Assembly (NCBI GenBank): GCA_027019045.1
Contig: JALUXI010000278.1
Location: 1-5,723, forward strand
DNA: 5,723 nucleotides
Origin: Piscirickettsiaceae bacterium
Lineage (GTDB): Bacteria; Pseudomonadota; Gammaproteobacteria; Thiomicrospirales; Thiomicrospiraceae
Reading direction: 5' to 3'
Made by a program: the position numbers and the translations under genes. Below the pieces are notes generated by a model that did not search any database, was not told the origin of the DNA, and saw only the letters and a program-made list of their open reading frames with translations. Shown here piece by piece: positions 1 to 5,546 of this stretch; position 1 is the first letter of the stretch, and every line of letters starts with the position of its first letter.

Positions 1-165
1 CCTCGAGTCATTGAACAGACAGTGAGAGAAAAGTTGCCTGAAGGCTTCCAACGCAGTGAGTTCTTGTTAGAGCATGGGGCTTTGGATCAGATCATTCATC
101 GCCATCAATTGAAACCTCAGCTGGCGAGCATCTGCCGTATGCTGATGAAACAGCCAGCGGCGTAG
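1..165 (+). CDS. accD: Acetyl-CoA carboxylase carboxyltransferase subunit beta, C-terminal fragment
   Basis: This is the 3' end of accD, cut by the left edge: 54 codons followed by a TAG stop at 163-165. AccD is the beta subunit of the carboxyltransferase half of acetyl-CoA carboxylase. With AccA it moves the carboxyl group from biotin on AccB to acetyl-CoA, giving malonyl-CoA for fatty acid synthesis in the cytoplasm. The visible residues begin PRVIEQTVREKLPEGFQRSE and continue FLLEHGALD, a highly conserved stretch near the C-terminus of bacterial AccD. The tail is short and lacks the long variable extension I recall in E. coli AccD. The N-terminal zinc-ribbon and the active-site region lie outside the window. 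folC starts 10 bases after the stop with no terminator between, so the two are probably co-transcribed, as in Pseudomonas. Confidence 0.95.
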   Translation, partial: PRVIEQTVREKLPEGFQRSEFLLEHGALDQIIHRHQLKPQLASICRMLMKQPAA

Positions 166-175
166 CTTTCACTGA

Positions 176-1561
176 ATGAACGAATCGTCTCCTATGTCGA
201 TCCCTTCTCGTCAACAGCCACTCAATGATTGGATTGAGTGGCTGTTGCATTTGCACCCGACGGAAATTGATTTGGGACTGAAGAGAGTACGCTCGGTAGC
301 GGAACGCATGGGGTTGTTGACAGCTGGCCGCTTGAGTCGCAAAGTGATGACGGTAGCGGGTACCAATGGTAAAGGCTCTAGCGTGGCGATGCTATCGGCG
401 ATTTATGATGCAGCAGGCTATCGAGTGGGGAGCTATACTTCGCCCCATTTGTTGCGTTTTAATGAACGCATTCAGATCAATCAAGCGCCCGTTGATGATC
501 AGATGATTATTGATGCCTTTGCCGAAATTGAAGTGGCGAGAGGTGAGACGAAGCTGACCTATTTTGAGTTTTCGACTTTGGCGGCATTGAAAATTTTTGC
601 AGAAGCTGCATTAGATGTCGTGGTGCTAGAAGTGGGACTCGGTGGCCGTTTAGATGCGGTCAATATTGTGGATGCGGATGTGGCATTGATTACTGTAATT
701 GATGTGGATCATATCGATTGGTTGGGCGATGATCGCTCACAAATTGCGATTGAAAAGGCGGCCATTTTACGGGCAAATCAGTGGGCAGCCTGTTCAGACC
801 CAAACCCACCGCAGACATTGGCGGAAACAGCCAGAGCCAAGCAGGCAAACCTTTTTCAACTGGGCAAACATTTTAAATTTTCTCAAAATCCCCAGTCCTG
901 CCAAGATGAATATCGTGATTTGGATAATGCAGGACTGGGAAAACTGGCAAAATCTTGGGATTTTGTGGCGTTGGATTCGGCATTGCAAAGTGTTGAAGAT
1001 TTACCCGTACCTGCACTTGCAGGGGATTTTCAGTTGCAGAATGCAGCGGGTGTTTTGGCGGCGCTGCAAGGGTTGCAAGCTGATTTACCCGTATCTGAAA
1101 AAGCGATTCATCAAGGATTAAGACAGGTCAAACATCTTGGTCGCTTGCAGTGGCTAAAGGTGGCAGGGCAGGATTGGTTATTGGATGTAGCACATAATCC
1201 GCAGTCGGCAGGGGTATTGGCCGATTATCTTCAGCAAACAGGATTACGGTTTTCGGATGCGGTCTTTTCTGTCTTAGCAGATAAGGATAGTTTGCCGATG
1301 GTGAAGCAGTTGGTGCCTTTTGTTGAGCACTGGCACATTGCGCCTTTAGTGGATGTACGGGCTTTGGACTTAGAGAGATTGCAACAGTTATTACAGCAAG
1401 CAGGGGTGGCGGATGAATGCGTGTCCATTTATCCAGATGTTGCCACAGCCGTCAATGCGGTTCAGACTAAGGGGTGTGAAAGGGTGTTAGCATTGGGTTC
1501 ATTTTTTACCGTCGGGGCGGTGCTCTCCGCACTATCTGTGATGGGAAGTAGTGATGAGTGA
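176..1561 (+). CDS. folC: Bifunctional dihydrofolate synthase / folylpolyglutamate synthase
   Basis: FolC is a cytoplasmic Mur-ligase-family enzyme. It joins glutamate to dihydropteroate to make dihydrofolate, and adds further glutamates to folates, using ATP. The 461-residue product has the P-loop TVAGTNGKGS (59-68), YTSPHL (87-92), RFNERI (94-99), the DHIDWLGD segment (178-185), the EKAAILR segment (193-199) whose Lys194 matches the carbamylated lysine of the family, LLDVAHNP (335-342) and GSFFTV (441-446) near the C-terminus. E. coli FolC is about 422 residues. Part of the excess here is an insertion near residues 237-259 that coincides with a palindromic DNA repeat. The start at 176 fits the E. 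coli N-terminus, but neither it nor Met7 at 194 has a clear ribosome binding site. A perfect hairpin covers codons 13-24. The gene follows accD by 10 bases and its 3' end overlaps dedD, indicating an operon. Confidence 0.97.
   Translation: MNESSPMSIPSRQQPLNDWIEWLLHLHPTEIDLGLKRVRSVAERMGLLTAGRLSRKVMTVAGTNGKGSSVAMLSAIYDAAGYRVGSYTSPHLLRFNERIQINQAPVDDQMIIDAFAEIEVARGETKLTYFEFSTLAALKIFAEAALDVVVLEVGLGGRLDAVNIVDADVALITVIDVDHIDWLGDDRSQIAIEKAAILRANQWAACSDPNPPQTLAETARAKQANLFQLGKHFKFSQNPQSCQDEYRDLDNAGLGKLAKSWDFVALDSALQSVEDLPVPALAGDFQLQNAAGVLAALQGLQADLPVSEKAIHQGLRQVKHLGRLQWLKVAGQDWLLDVAHNPQSAGVLADYLQQTGLRFSDAVFSVLADKDSLPMVKQLVPFVEHWHIAPLVDVRALDLERLQQLLQQAGVADECVSIYPDVATAVNAVQTKGCERVLALGSFFTVGAVLSALSVMGSSDE
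212..247 (+). repeat. Perfect 15-bp inverted repeat within the first codons of folC
   Basis: The arm at 212-226 (CAACAGCCACTCAAT) is the exact reverse complement of 233-247, with a six-base loop at 227-232. The arms coincide with whole codons: the left encodes QQPLN (residues 13-17) and the right encodes IEWLL (20-24). The right arm lies in the conserved WL..LHP..IDLGL.RV region of FolC, while the left arm is in a poorly conserved leader. No T-run follows, so it is not a typical terminator. In mRNA it would form a strong stem about 36 bases after the start codon and about 47 bases after the accD stop. Translational damping of folC or protection of the upstream accD message are possible roles, but these are inference. 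Confidence 0.85.
859..965 (+). repeat. Palindromic repeat-like segment embedded in frame in folC
   Basis: An 11-bp perfect inverted repeat pairs 891-901 (CCCAGTCCTGC) with 929-939 across a 27-base loop. A further 9-bp arm at 884-892 (CAAAATCCC) is the exact reverse complement of 957-965. An extra copy of ACTGGG at 859-864 could also pair with 891-896. The segment codes in frame for FolC residues from about 229 to 264 and contains no stop. It covers the region where this protein is about 19 residues longer than E. coli FolC between two conserved blocks. Bases 875-901 match 5141-5167 in the metZ-yhbY terminator at 22 of 27 ungapped positions, with all five differences being C/T transitions. I infer a small mobile or dispersed palindromic element absorbed into the gene; chance similarity is possible but less likely. 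Confidence 0.6.
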
Positions 1562-2270
1562 GACCAAAAGTCAGCAAGTGAAAGAAGCGGCTGAACAGTC
1601 TAATGATGCCAAGCAGGAAGCCTCTGAAGAGAAGCTGGTTTTGGGGCTGGAACCGCAGGCGCGTCACCGGATTTTAGGAGCGTTAGTCTGGTTTCTGTTT
1701 TTATTTTTATGGCTGCCAAGTTGGTATGAGCATCCAGCGCATTTTGTGCCACCTGAAGTCAAGCAAGTTGCAAGCAATCAAACACCCAGTCAGGCGAAGG
1801 CTCAGCCCATTGCCCAGAAAGTTTATCAGCTTCCAGCTCAGCCGAAAGTTCCACCTATGGTGAGGTCATCGGATAACGCAAAAAATGCTGTAACCCATTC
1901 GCCTGTCGGCGCAGCTAAGCAGAAATCCGTTAAAGCCACTGCTAAAACAACCGCTAAAAGACCTGATAAAACCGCTTTAACAGGAATTTCAAAAAGTGCA
2001 AAGGCGGCGGAGGCGATGCTGCAGGATGAGCTCATGGTGGCAAAGGGCTGGTTTGTGCGTTTGGCCGCTTTTAAAAGCATGGGGAAAGCCAATGAACTCT
2101 TTGGTAAGGTAGAAGAAGCTGGCTATCAGGGATATGTTAAACCGATCAATAAGAACCAATATTTTGCAGTGGTTATCGGTCCTTTCGCTTCAAAAAAAGA
2201 GGCGCTGAAGGTGAAGCGTAAAGTTGACAAAGCCTATTTCGTAAAGTCGAAGATTTTTGAACGCCGCTGA
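1554..2270 (+). CDS. dedD: DedD-like SPOR-domain cell-division protein
   Basis: The product (238 residues from the ATG at 1554) has the DedD plan: a short charged cytoplasmic N-terminus, one membrane segment, a long low-complexity linker and a C-terminal SPOR domain. Counting from the ATG, the membrane segment is about residues 39-57 (ILGALVWFLFLFLWLPSWY). The Lys/Ala/Thr/Pro-rich linker is about 65-155, and the SPOR domain about 164-238, starting at GWFVRLAAF and including YFAVVIGPFASKKEA. SPOR domains bind denuded septal peptidoglycan, and DedD is an inner-membrane protein that helps septum formation. The gene overlaps the folC end by 8 bases. I prefer the ATG at 1554 to the GTG at 1551 because GGAAG at 1544-1548 is five bases upstream of the ATG but only two from the GTG. 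The position after folC is the classical dedD site, although cvpA is not found downstream. Confidence 0.88.
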   Translation: MSETKSQQVKEAAEQSNDAKQEASEEKLVLGLEPQARHRILGALVWFLFLFLWLPSWYEHPAHFVPPEVKQVASNQTPSQAKAQPIAQKVYQLPAQPKVPPMVRSSDNAKNAVTHSPVGAAKQKSVKATAKTTAKRPDKTALTGISKSAKAAEAMLQDELMVAKGWFVRLAAFKSMGKANELFGKVEEAGYQGYVKPINKNQYFAVVIGPFASKKEALKVKRKVDKAYFVKSKIFERR

Positions 2271-2271
2271 A

Positions 2272-2317
2272 GGTGGCATAAAGATTTTTGGAGTTGTGTT
2301 ATAACGAAAATGCCACC
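2272..2317 (+). repeat. 8-bp inverted repeat in the dedD-purF gap
   Basis: GGTGGCAT at 2272-2279 is the exact reverse complement of 2310-2317, separated by 30 bases. It begins directly after the dedD stop codon. No run of T follows the right arm, so it is not a classical intrinsic terminator. It could be a weak stem that protects the 3' end of the dedD message, or a split operator upstream of purF. It does not resemble the PurR operator of E. coli as I know it. The 130-base gap otherwise has no credible gene. Confidence 0.45.
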
Positions 2318-2334
2318 ATCTCGTATCAAGCGGA

Positions 2335-2343
2335 TGTGATAAT
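2335..2343 (+). promoter_or_regulatory. Possible extended -10 promoter upstream of purF
   Basis: TGTGATAAT has the TG-n-hexamer form of a sigma-70 extended -10 element, and its hexamer GATAAT differs from TATAAT at one base. No good -35 hexamer sits 17 bases upstream, which extended -10 promoters can tolerate. TACAAT at 2349-2354 is an alternative -10. Transcription would start around 2350-2360, leaving a short leader before the purF ATG at 2401. A purF-metZ promoter here is plausible because this is the only long gap in the gene series. Confidence 0.35.
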
Positions 2344-2400
2344 TAAGTTACAATATGCTCCCCGTTTTTGATGTTCGTCCCATAAGAGTGAGTAGATGCT

Positions 2401-3930
2401 ATGTGTGGAATTGTTGGAATTGTTTCAACCTCAACGCCTGTGAATCAGGAAATTTATGATGCTTTGACCATTTTGCAACACCGTGGTCAGGATGCGGCAG
2501 GGATTGTGACCTGCCAAGATGGGCGCTTTTATCAACGCAAAGACAATGGGTTGGTCAAGGATGTTTTCCGCACACGCCATATGCGGGACTTGGTGGGCAC
2601 CATGGGGATTGGACATGTTCGCTATCCAACGGCGGGTTCCTCTTCCAGTGCAGAAGCGCAACCATTTTATGTGAATTCACCTTATGGCATTGCAATGGGG
2701 CATAATGGGAATTTGACCAATTCTGAGGCATTGAGCCAAGAGTTGTATGCACAGGATTTGCGGCATTTGAATACGAATTCTGATTCGGAAGTGTTGCTGA
2801 ATGTATTTGCCCATGAGTTGATGAAGCGCAAAAAACTGCAAGTGACACCTGATGATATTTTTGCCACTATTCGTGATGTCCATCAACGGGTGCGAGGGGG
2901 CTATGCCACGGTTGGCATGATGCCGAATTTAGGGATTTTTGCCTTTAGAGACCCTTATGGTTTACGCCCTGTGGTGGTTGGTAAACGAGAAACGGCGGCA
3001 GGAACTGATTATATGGTGGCATCGGAAAGTGCGGCACTGGATGGGCTTGGGTTTGAGTTGATTCGTGATATTCGTCCTGGTGAAGCGGTGGTGATTACGC
3101 AAGAGGGACAGATCTATTTTGAGCAGTGTCATGATCACCCACAGTATTCGCCTTGTATTTTTGAGTTTGTCTACTTTGCGCGTCCAGATTCGATGATTGA
3201 TGATATCTCGGTCTATAAGGCGCGTTTACGCATGGGAGAGATGCTGGCGAAGAAGTTGCAAAGAGAGTGGTCTGACATTGTCGACGAGATTGATGTGGTG
3301 ATGCCGATTCCTGATACCAGTCGTACTTCTGCCTTGGAGATGGCAGAGGTGTTGGGTAAGCCTTATCGTGAAGGGTTTATTAAAAACCGCTACATTGGTC
3401 GTACCTTTATTATGCCTGGTCAGAAGTTACGAAAAAAATCGGTGCGGCAGAAGTTGAATCCGATTCGTTTGGAGTTTGAAGGCAAAAATGTGTTGCTGGT
3501 GGATGACTCGATTGTCCGTGGCACCACTTCAGGTGAAATCGTGAAGATGGCACGAGATATGGGCGCGAAGAAGGTCTATTTTGCCTCTGCTGCGCCTGCT
3601 GTACGCTATCCTTATGTATATGGGATTGATATGCCGAGCGCCTCCGAGTTGGTGGCCAATGGTCGTTCGACTGATGAGGTGGCTGAGTTTATCGGGGCGG
3701 ATCGTTTGATTTATCAGGATTTAGATGATTTATTAGAAGCAGTGGGTGCGGGGAATCGTTCGATTACCTGTTTTGATACCTCTTGCTTTAGTGGTGAGTA
3801 TGTCACAGGCGATATTACCGAAGACTATTTGCAATCGATTGATGCGAATCGTAATGATTCTGCTAAAGCGGCCAAAGCGGTTTCTGTGCCAGAAACGGTG
3901 GGATTGCATAATGATGGGAGCGAAGAGTAA
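2401..3930 (+). CDS. purF: Amidophosphoribosyltransferase
   Basis: PurF makes 5-phosphoribosylamine from PRPP and glutamine, the first committed step of purine synthesis. The 509-residue product, near the E. coli length of 505, starts MCGIVGIV. Cys2 becomes the N-terminal nucleophile of the Ntn glutaminase once Met is removed, so there is no propeptide as in the Bacillus type. Glutaminase motifs include LQHRGQDAAGI (25-35), GHVRYPT (71-77), HNGN (101-104), NSDSE (126-130), RGGYA (165-169) and FRDPYGLRP (182-190). The phosphoribosyltransferase half has FEFVYFARPDS (254-264) and the PRPP loop VLLVDDSIVRGTT (364-376). The start is fixed by Cys2 and by an in-frame TGA at 2389-2391. A weak GTGAG at 2388-2392 may be the ribosome binding site. 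The stop overlaps the metZ start by one base, suggesting translational coupling. Confidence 0.98.
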   Translation: MCGIVGIVSTSTPVNQEIYDALTILQHRGQDAAGIVTCQDGRFYQRKDNGLVKDVFRTRHMRDLVGTMGIGHVRYPTAGSSSSAEAQPFYVNSPYGIAMGHNGNLTNSEALSQELYAQDLRHLNTNSDSEVLLNVFAHELMKRKKLQVTPDDIFATIRDVHQRVRGGYATVGMMPNLGIFAFRDPYGLRPVVVGKRETAAGTDYMVASESAALDGLGFELIRDIRPGEAVVITQEGQIYFEQCHDHPQYSPCIFEFVYFARPDSMIDDISVYKARLRMGEMLAKKLQREWSDIVDEIDVVMPIPDTSRTSALEMAEVLGKPYREGFIKNRYIGRTFIMPGQKLRKKSVRQKLNPIRLEFEGKNVLLVDDSIVRGTTSGEIVKMARDMGAKKVYFASAAPAVRYPYVYGIDMPSASELVANGRSTDEVAEFIGADRLIYQDLDDLLEAVGAGNRSITCFDTSCFSGEYVTGDITEDYLQSIDANRNDSAKAAKAVSVPETVGLHNDGSEE

Positions 3931-5111
3931 TGGATGCGGAGCAGTTTGATTTAGACACCTTGGCGATTCGCGCAGGCTATCAGATGACGCCTGAGCAGGA
4001 GAACAGCGAGGCGATTTTTCCGACTTCTAGCTTCCGTTATGAGTCCGCTGCACAAGCAGCTGCCCGTTTTAGTGGTGTCGAGAAGGGAAATATCTATTCT
4101 CGTTTTACTAACCCGACGGTACGGACTTTTGAAAACCGTTTGGCAGCATTGGAAGGGGGCGAGTCTTGTGTCGGCACGGGTTCTGGGATGGCAGCGATTC
4201 TCTCGACTTTTATGGGCTCTTTGGCTGCTGGAGACCATATTGTCTCTTCCCAAAGTATTTTTGGCACAACAAAAGTGCTGTTTACTAAGTATTTGATGAA
4301 GTTTGGGATTGAGGTCTCTTTTGTACCGCAAACTGATTTGGAGGCTTGGAAAGCGGCAATTCAGCCGAATACTAAGGCACTGTTTTTAGAAACCCCTTCT
4401 AATCCATTAACCGAGATTGCTGACCTGTCTGCATTGGCGGATTTGGCGCATGAGAATGATGCGTTATTGGTGGTGGATAATTGCTTCTGCACGCCGATTC
4501 TGCAACGACCACTTGAGTTTGGTGCGGATATTGTGATTCATTCGGCAACTAAGTTTATTGATGGACAGGGTCGAGCGATTGGTGGGGCTGTTGTGGGGTC
4601 GGAAGCCTTGATCGAAGAGCCTGTTCGTGGTTTTATGCGAACAGCGGGTCCTTCTATGAGTCCATTTAATGCGTGGATTTTCTTGAAGGGATTGGAAACG
4701 CTGCCTTTGCGGATGAAAGCCCACAGTGAGCATGCATTGGCTTTGGCAGAGTGGTTGCAGGCACAGCCAGTGGTGGAGCAGGTATTTTATCCTGGCTTAC
4801 CCACACACCCTCAATATGCATTGGGGCAAAAACAGATGTCAGCTGGTGGCGGTTTGGTATCGTTCACCATTAAAGGGGGGCAGGAAGCGGCTTGGAAAGT
4901 GGTCGATGCTACTCAGTTGATGTCGATTACGGCAAACTTAGGAGATGTGAAAACCAGTATCACGCACCCAGCGACGACCACCCATAGTCGTGTCCCCCCT
5001 GAAGAGCGACAAGCAGCAGGAATTACCGATAACCTATTACGGGTCTCAGTGGGCTTGGAATCGATAGAGGATTTAAAAGCGGATCTACAAAGAGGGTTTG
5101 CACAACTTTAA
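3930..5111 (+). CDS. metZ: O-succinylhomoserine sulfhydrylase (PLP-dependent)
   Basis: MetZ belongs to the Cys/Met-metabolism PLP enzymes and makes homocysteine directly from O-succinylhomoserine and sulfide, bypassing cystathionine. The 393-residue product has YSRFTNPT (56-63), the cofactor-phosphate-binding GSGMAA (84-89), ETPSNP (154-159), the PLP-ring aspartate in VVDN (181-184), the Schiff-base Lys208 in HSATKF (204-209), the SITHPATTTHS segment (343-353) and LRVSVGLE (370-377). Close relatives (MetB, MetC, MetY, methionine gamma-lyase) share these motifs. The metZ call rests on length, overall sequence and the neighbour purF, an adjacency known in Pseudomonas. O-acetylhomoserine as substrate cannot be excluded. 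The ATG overlaps the purF stop as TAATG, and GGAG at 3917-3920 lies nine bases upstream as a good ribosome binding site inside purF. Confidence 0.9.
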   Translation: MDAEQFDLDTLAIRAGYQMTPEQENSEAIFPTSSFRYESAAQAAARFSGVEKGNIYSRFTNPTVRTFENRLAALEGGESCVGTGSGMAAILSTFMGSLAAGDHIVSSQSIFGTTKVLFTKYLMKFGIEVSFVPQTDLEAWKAAIQPNTKALFLETPSNPLTEIADLSALADLAHENDALLVVDNCFCTPILQRPLEFGADIVIHSATKFIDGQGRAIGGAVVGSEALIEEPVRGFMRTAGPSMSPFNAWIFLKGLETLPLRMKAHSEHALALAEWLQAQPVVEQVFYPGLPTHPQYALGQKQMSAGGGLVSFTIKGGQEAAWKVVDATQLMSITANLGDVKTSITHPATTTHSRVPPEERQAAGITDNLLRVSVGLESIEDLKADLQRGFAQL

Positions 5112-5140
5112 GTAGAAAACGGGCTGGATTGAAAAAGTTG

Positions 5141-5186
5141 AAATTTTTCTAAAATTCCCAGTCCCGCTTGATTTTGGGGCTGGGAA
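5141..5186. repeat. Second copy of the folC-type palindromic repeat
   Basis: Bases 5141-5167 align without gaps to 875-901 in folC at 22 of 27 positions, and all five differences are C/T. Both copies read AAATTTT, three pyrimidines, AAAAT, then CCCAGTCC and GC. Both then carry TGATTT followed by GG and a closing arm ending CTGGGAAA. The loop is shorter here (10 bases against 27). As in folC, a third arm of the same sense as the closing arm lies upstream: CGGGCTGG at 5120-5127, able to pair with 5158-5166 with one bulge. With only two copies visible, calling this a repeat family is inference. Confidence 0.5.
5155..5186. terminator. Bidirectional intrinsic terminator between metZ and yhbY
   Basis: TTCCCAGTCCC at 5155-5165 pairs with 5176-5186 as an 11-bp stem with one T-G (G-U) pair and a 10-base loop. 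Reading left to right, the stem is followed by a T-rich tract (5188-5197) that runs into the yhbY stop. Reading right to left, it is followed at once by TTTT and then a further AT-rich stretch. It lies between convergent genes, 43 bases after the metZ stop and 4 bases from the yhbY stop, so it can end both transcripts. A weaker stem, GAAAAA at 5131-5136 with 5144-5149, lies beside it. Confidence 0.75.
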
Positions 5187-5190
5187 ATGT

Positions 5191-5493
5191 TTATTTTCGA
5201 GGTAGCTCTAACTCTGGCTCTTCTGCTTGACGATAAAGCACCACGGTTTTACCAATCGCTTGTACCAAGGTGGCACCGCTGTTTTGAATAAGATAGTCGA
5301 TGATCTCTTTGCGGTCTTCTCGATCGCCGGCAGCAATTTTGACTTTAAGCAGTTCATGGTGTGCTAAAGAGCGATCCAATTCAGCCATGACAGCATCGGT
5401 CACGCCATTGTTGCCAATAGTAACGATTGGATTGAGACCGTGAGCAATACCACGAAGAAATTTGATTTGAGGTTGTGAAAGTTTTTTAGCCAT
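5191..5493 (-). CDS. yhbY: YhbY-family RNA-binding ribosome-assembly protein
   Basis: This 100-residue protein is a single CRS1/YhbY (CRM) domain. Such proteins bind pre-50S ribosomal subunits and assist their assembly in the cytoplasm. It is close to the 97-residue E. coli YhbY: KFLRGIAHGLNPIVTIG (11-27), the GNNG loop (27-30, the GxxG RNA-contact motif of the fold), ELDRSLAHHELLKVKIA (38-54) and IGKTVVLYR (80-88), ending in LPRK like the E. coli protein. The start is the ATG whose complement is at 5491-5493. No strong ribosome binding site is seen, only AT-rich sequence with a purine patch. It diverges from rlmE across 53 bases, as in E. coli, and converges on metZ through a shared terminator. 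Confidence 0.96.
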   Translation of the reverse strand: MAKKLSQPQIKFLRGIAHGLNPIVTIGNNGVTDAVMAELDRSLAHHELLKVKIAAGDREDRKEIIDYLIQNSGATLVQAIGKTVVLYRQAEEPELELPRK

Positions 5494-5546
5494 TTTTATA
5501 TTTCTTAACTGTTAAAACGGCTATTTTATAGGATTCTATTGCGTTT
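5494..5546. promoter_or_regulatory. Divergent yhbY / rlmE promoter region
   Basis: This 53-base AT-rich spacer must carry the 5' signals of both genes unless their promoters lie inside the opposite coding sequence. ATTTTATA at 5523-5530 reads TATAAAAT on the minus strand and could be a -10 for yhbY. TATTTT at 5522-5527 could serve rlmE on the plus strand. I could not find well-spaced -35 hexamers for either, and the ribosome binding sites are weak: AGGA for rlmE is 13 bases from its ATG. The call rests mainly on gene orientation. Confidence 0.35.

Noticed and set aside
998..1093. Direct repeat GATTTACCCGTA at 998-1009 and 1082-1093 in folC
   Set aside because: Both encode DLPV in the same frame. 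The flanks do not match, so it is probably shared codon choice rather than a duplication.
699..1121. A 140-codon plus-strand open frame inside folC
   Set aside because: It overlaps folC in another frame over the conserved DHIDWLGD region, has no recognisable domain, and its composition is typical of an out-of-frame reading.
1639..1650. TTTTGGGGCTGG in dedD, identical to 5172-5183 in the terminator
   Set aside because: The 12-base match has no palindromic partner or flanking similarity and encodes ordinary residues, so coincidence is the simplest explanation.
1921..1990. Repetitive Lys/Ala/Thr codons in dedD as a possible tandem repeat
   Set aside because: The units are irregular at DNA level. 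Low-complexity linkers are normal between the membrane segment and SPOR domain of DedD proteins.
2192..2198. Run of seven A in dedD (another lies near 3431 in purF) as possible slippage sites
   Set aside because: Both frames continue intact through conserved domains, and runs of seven are common at this base composition.
2310..2339. A 9-codon leader frame (MPPSRIKRM) upstream of purF
   Set aside because: It has no ribosome binding site, and no runs of regulatory codons or following attenuator were seen. It also lies upstream of the candidate promoter.
2396..2443. An ATG five bases before the purF start, opening a 15-codon frame
   Set aside because: It is out of frame with purF, and the Cys2 nucleophile fixes the real start at 2401. 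The short peptide has no other support.
3951..4331. A 126-codon minus-strand open frame inside metZ
   Set aside because: It is antisense to well-conserved metZ motifs, has no recognisable domain and no credible start signals.
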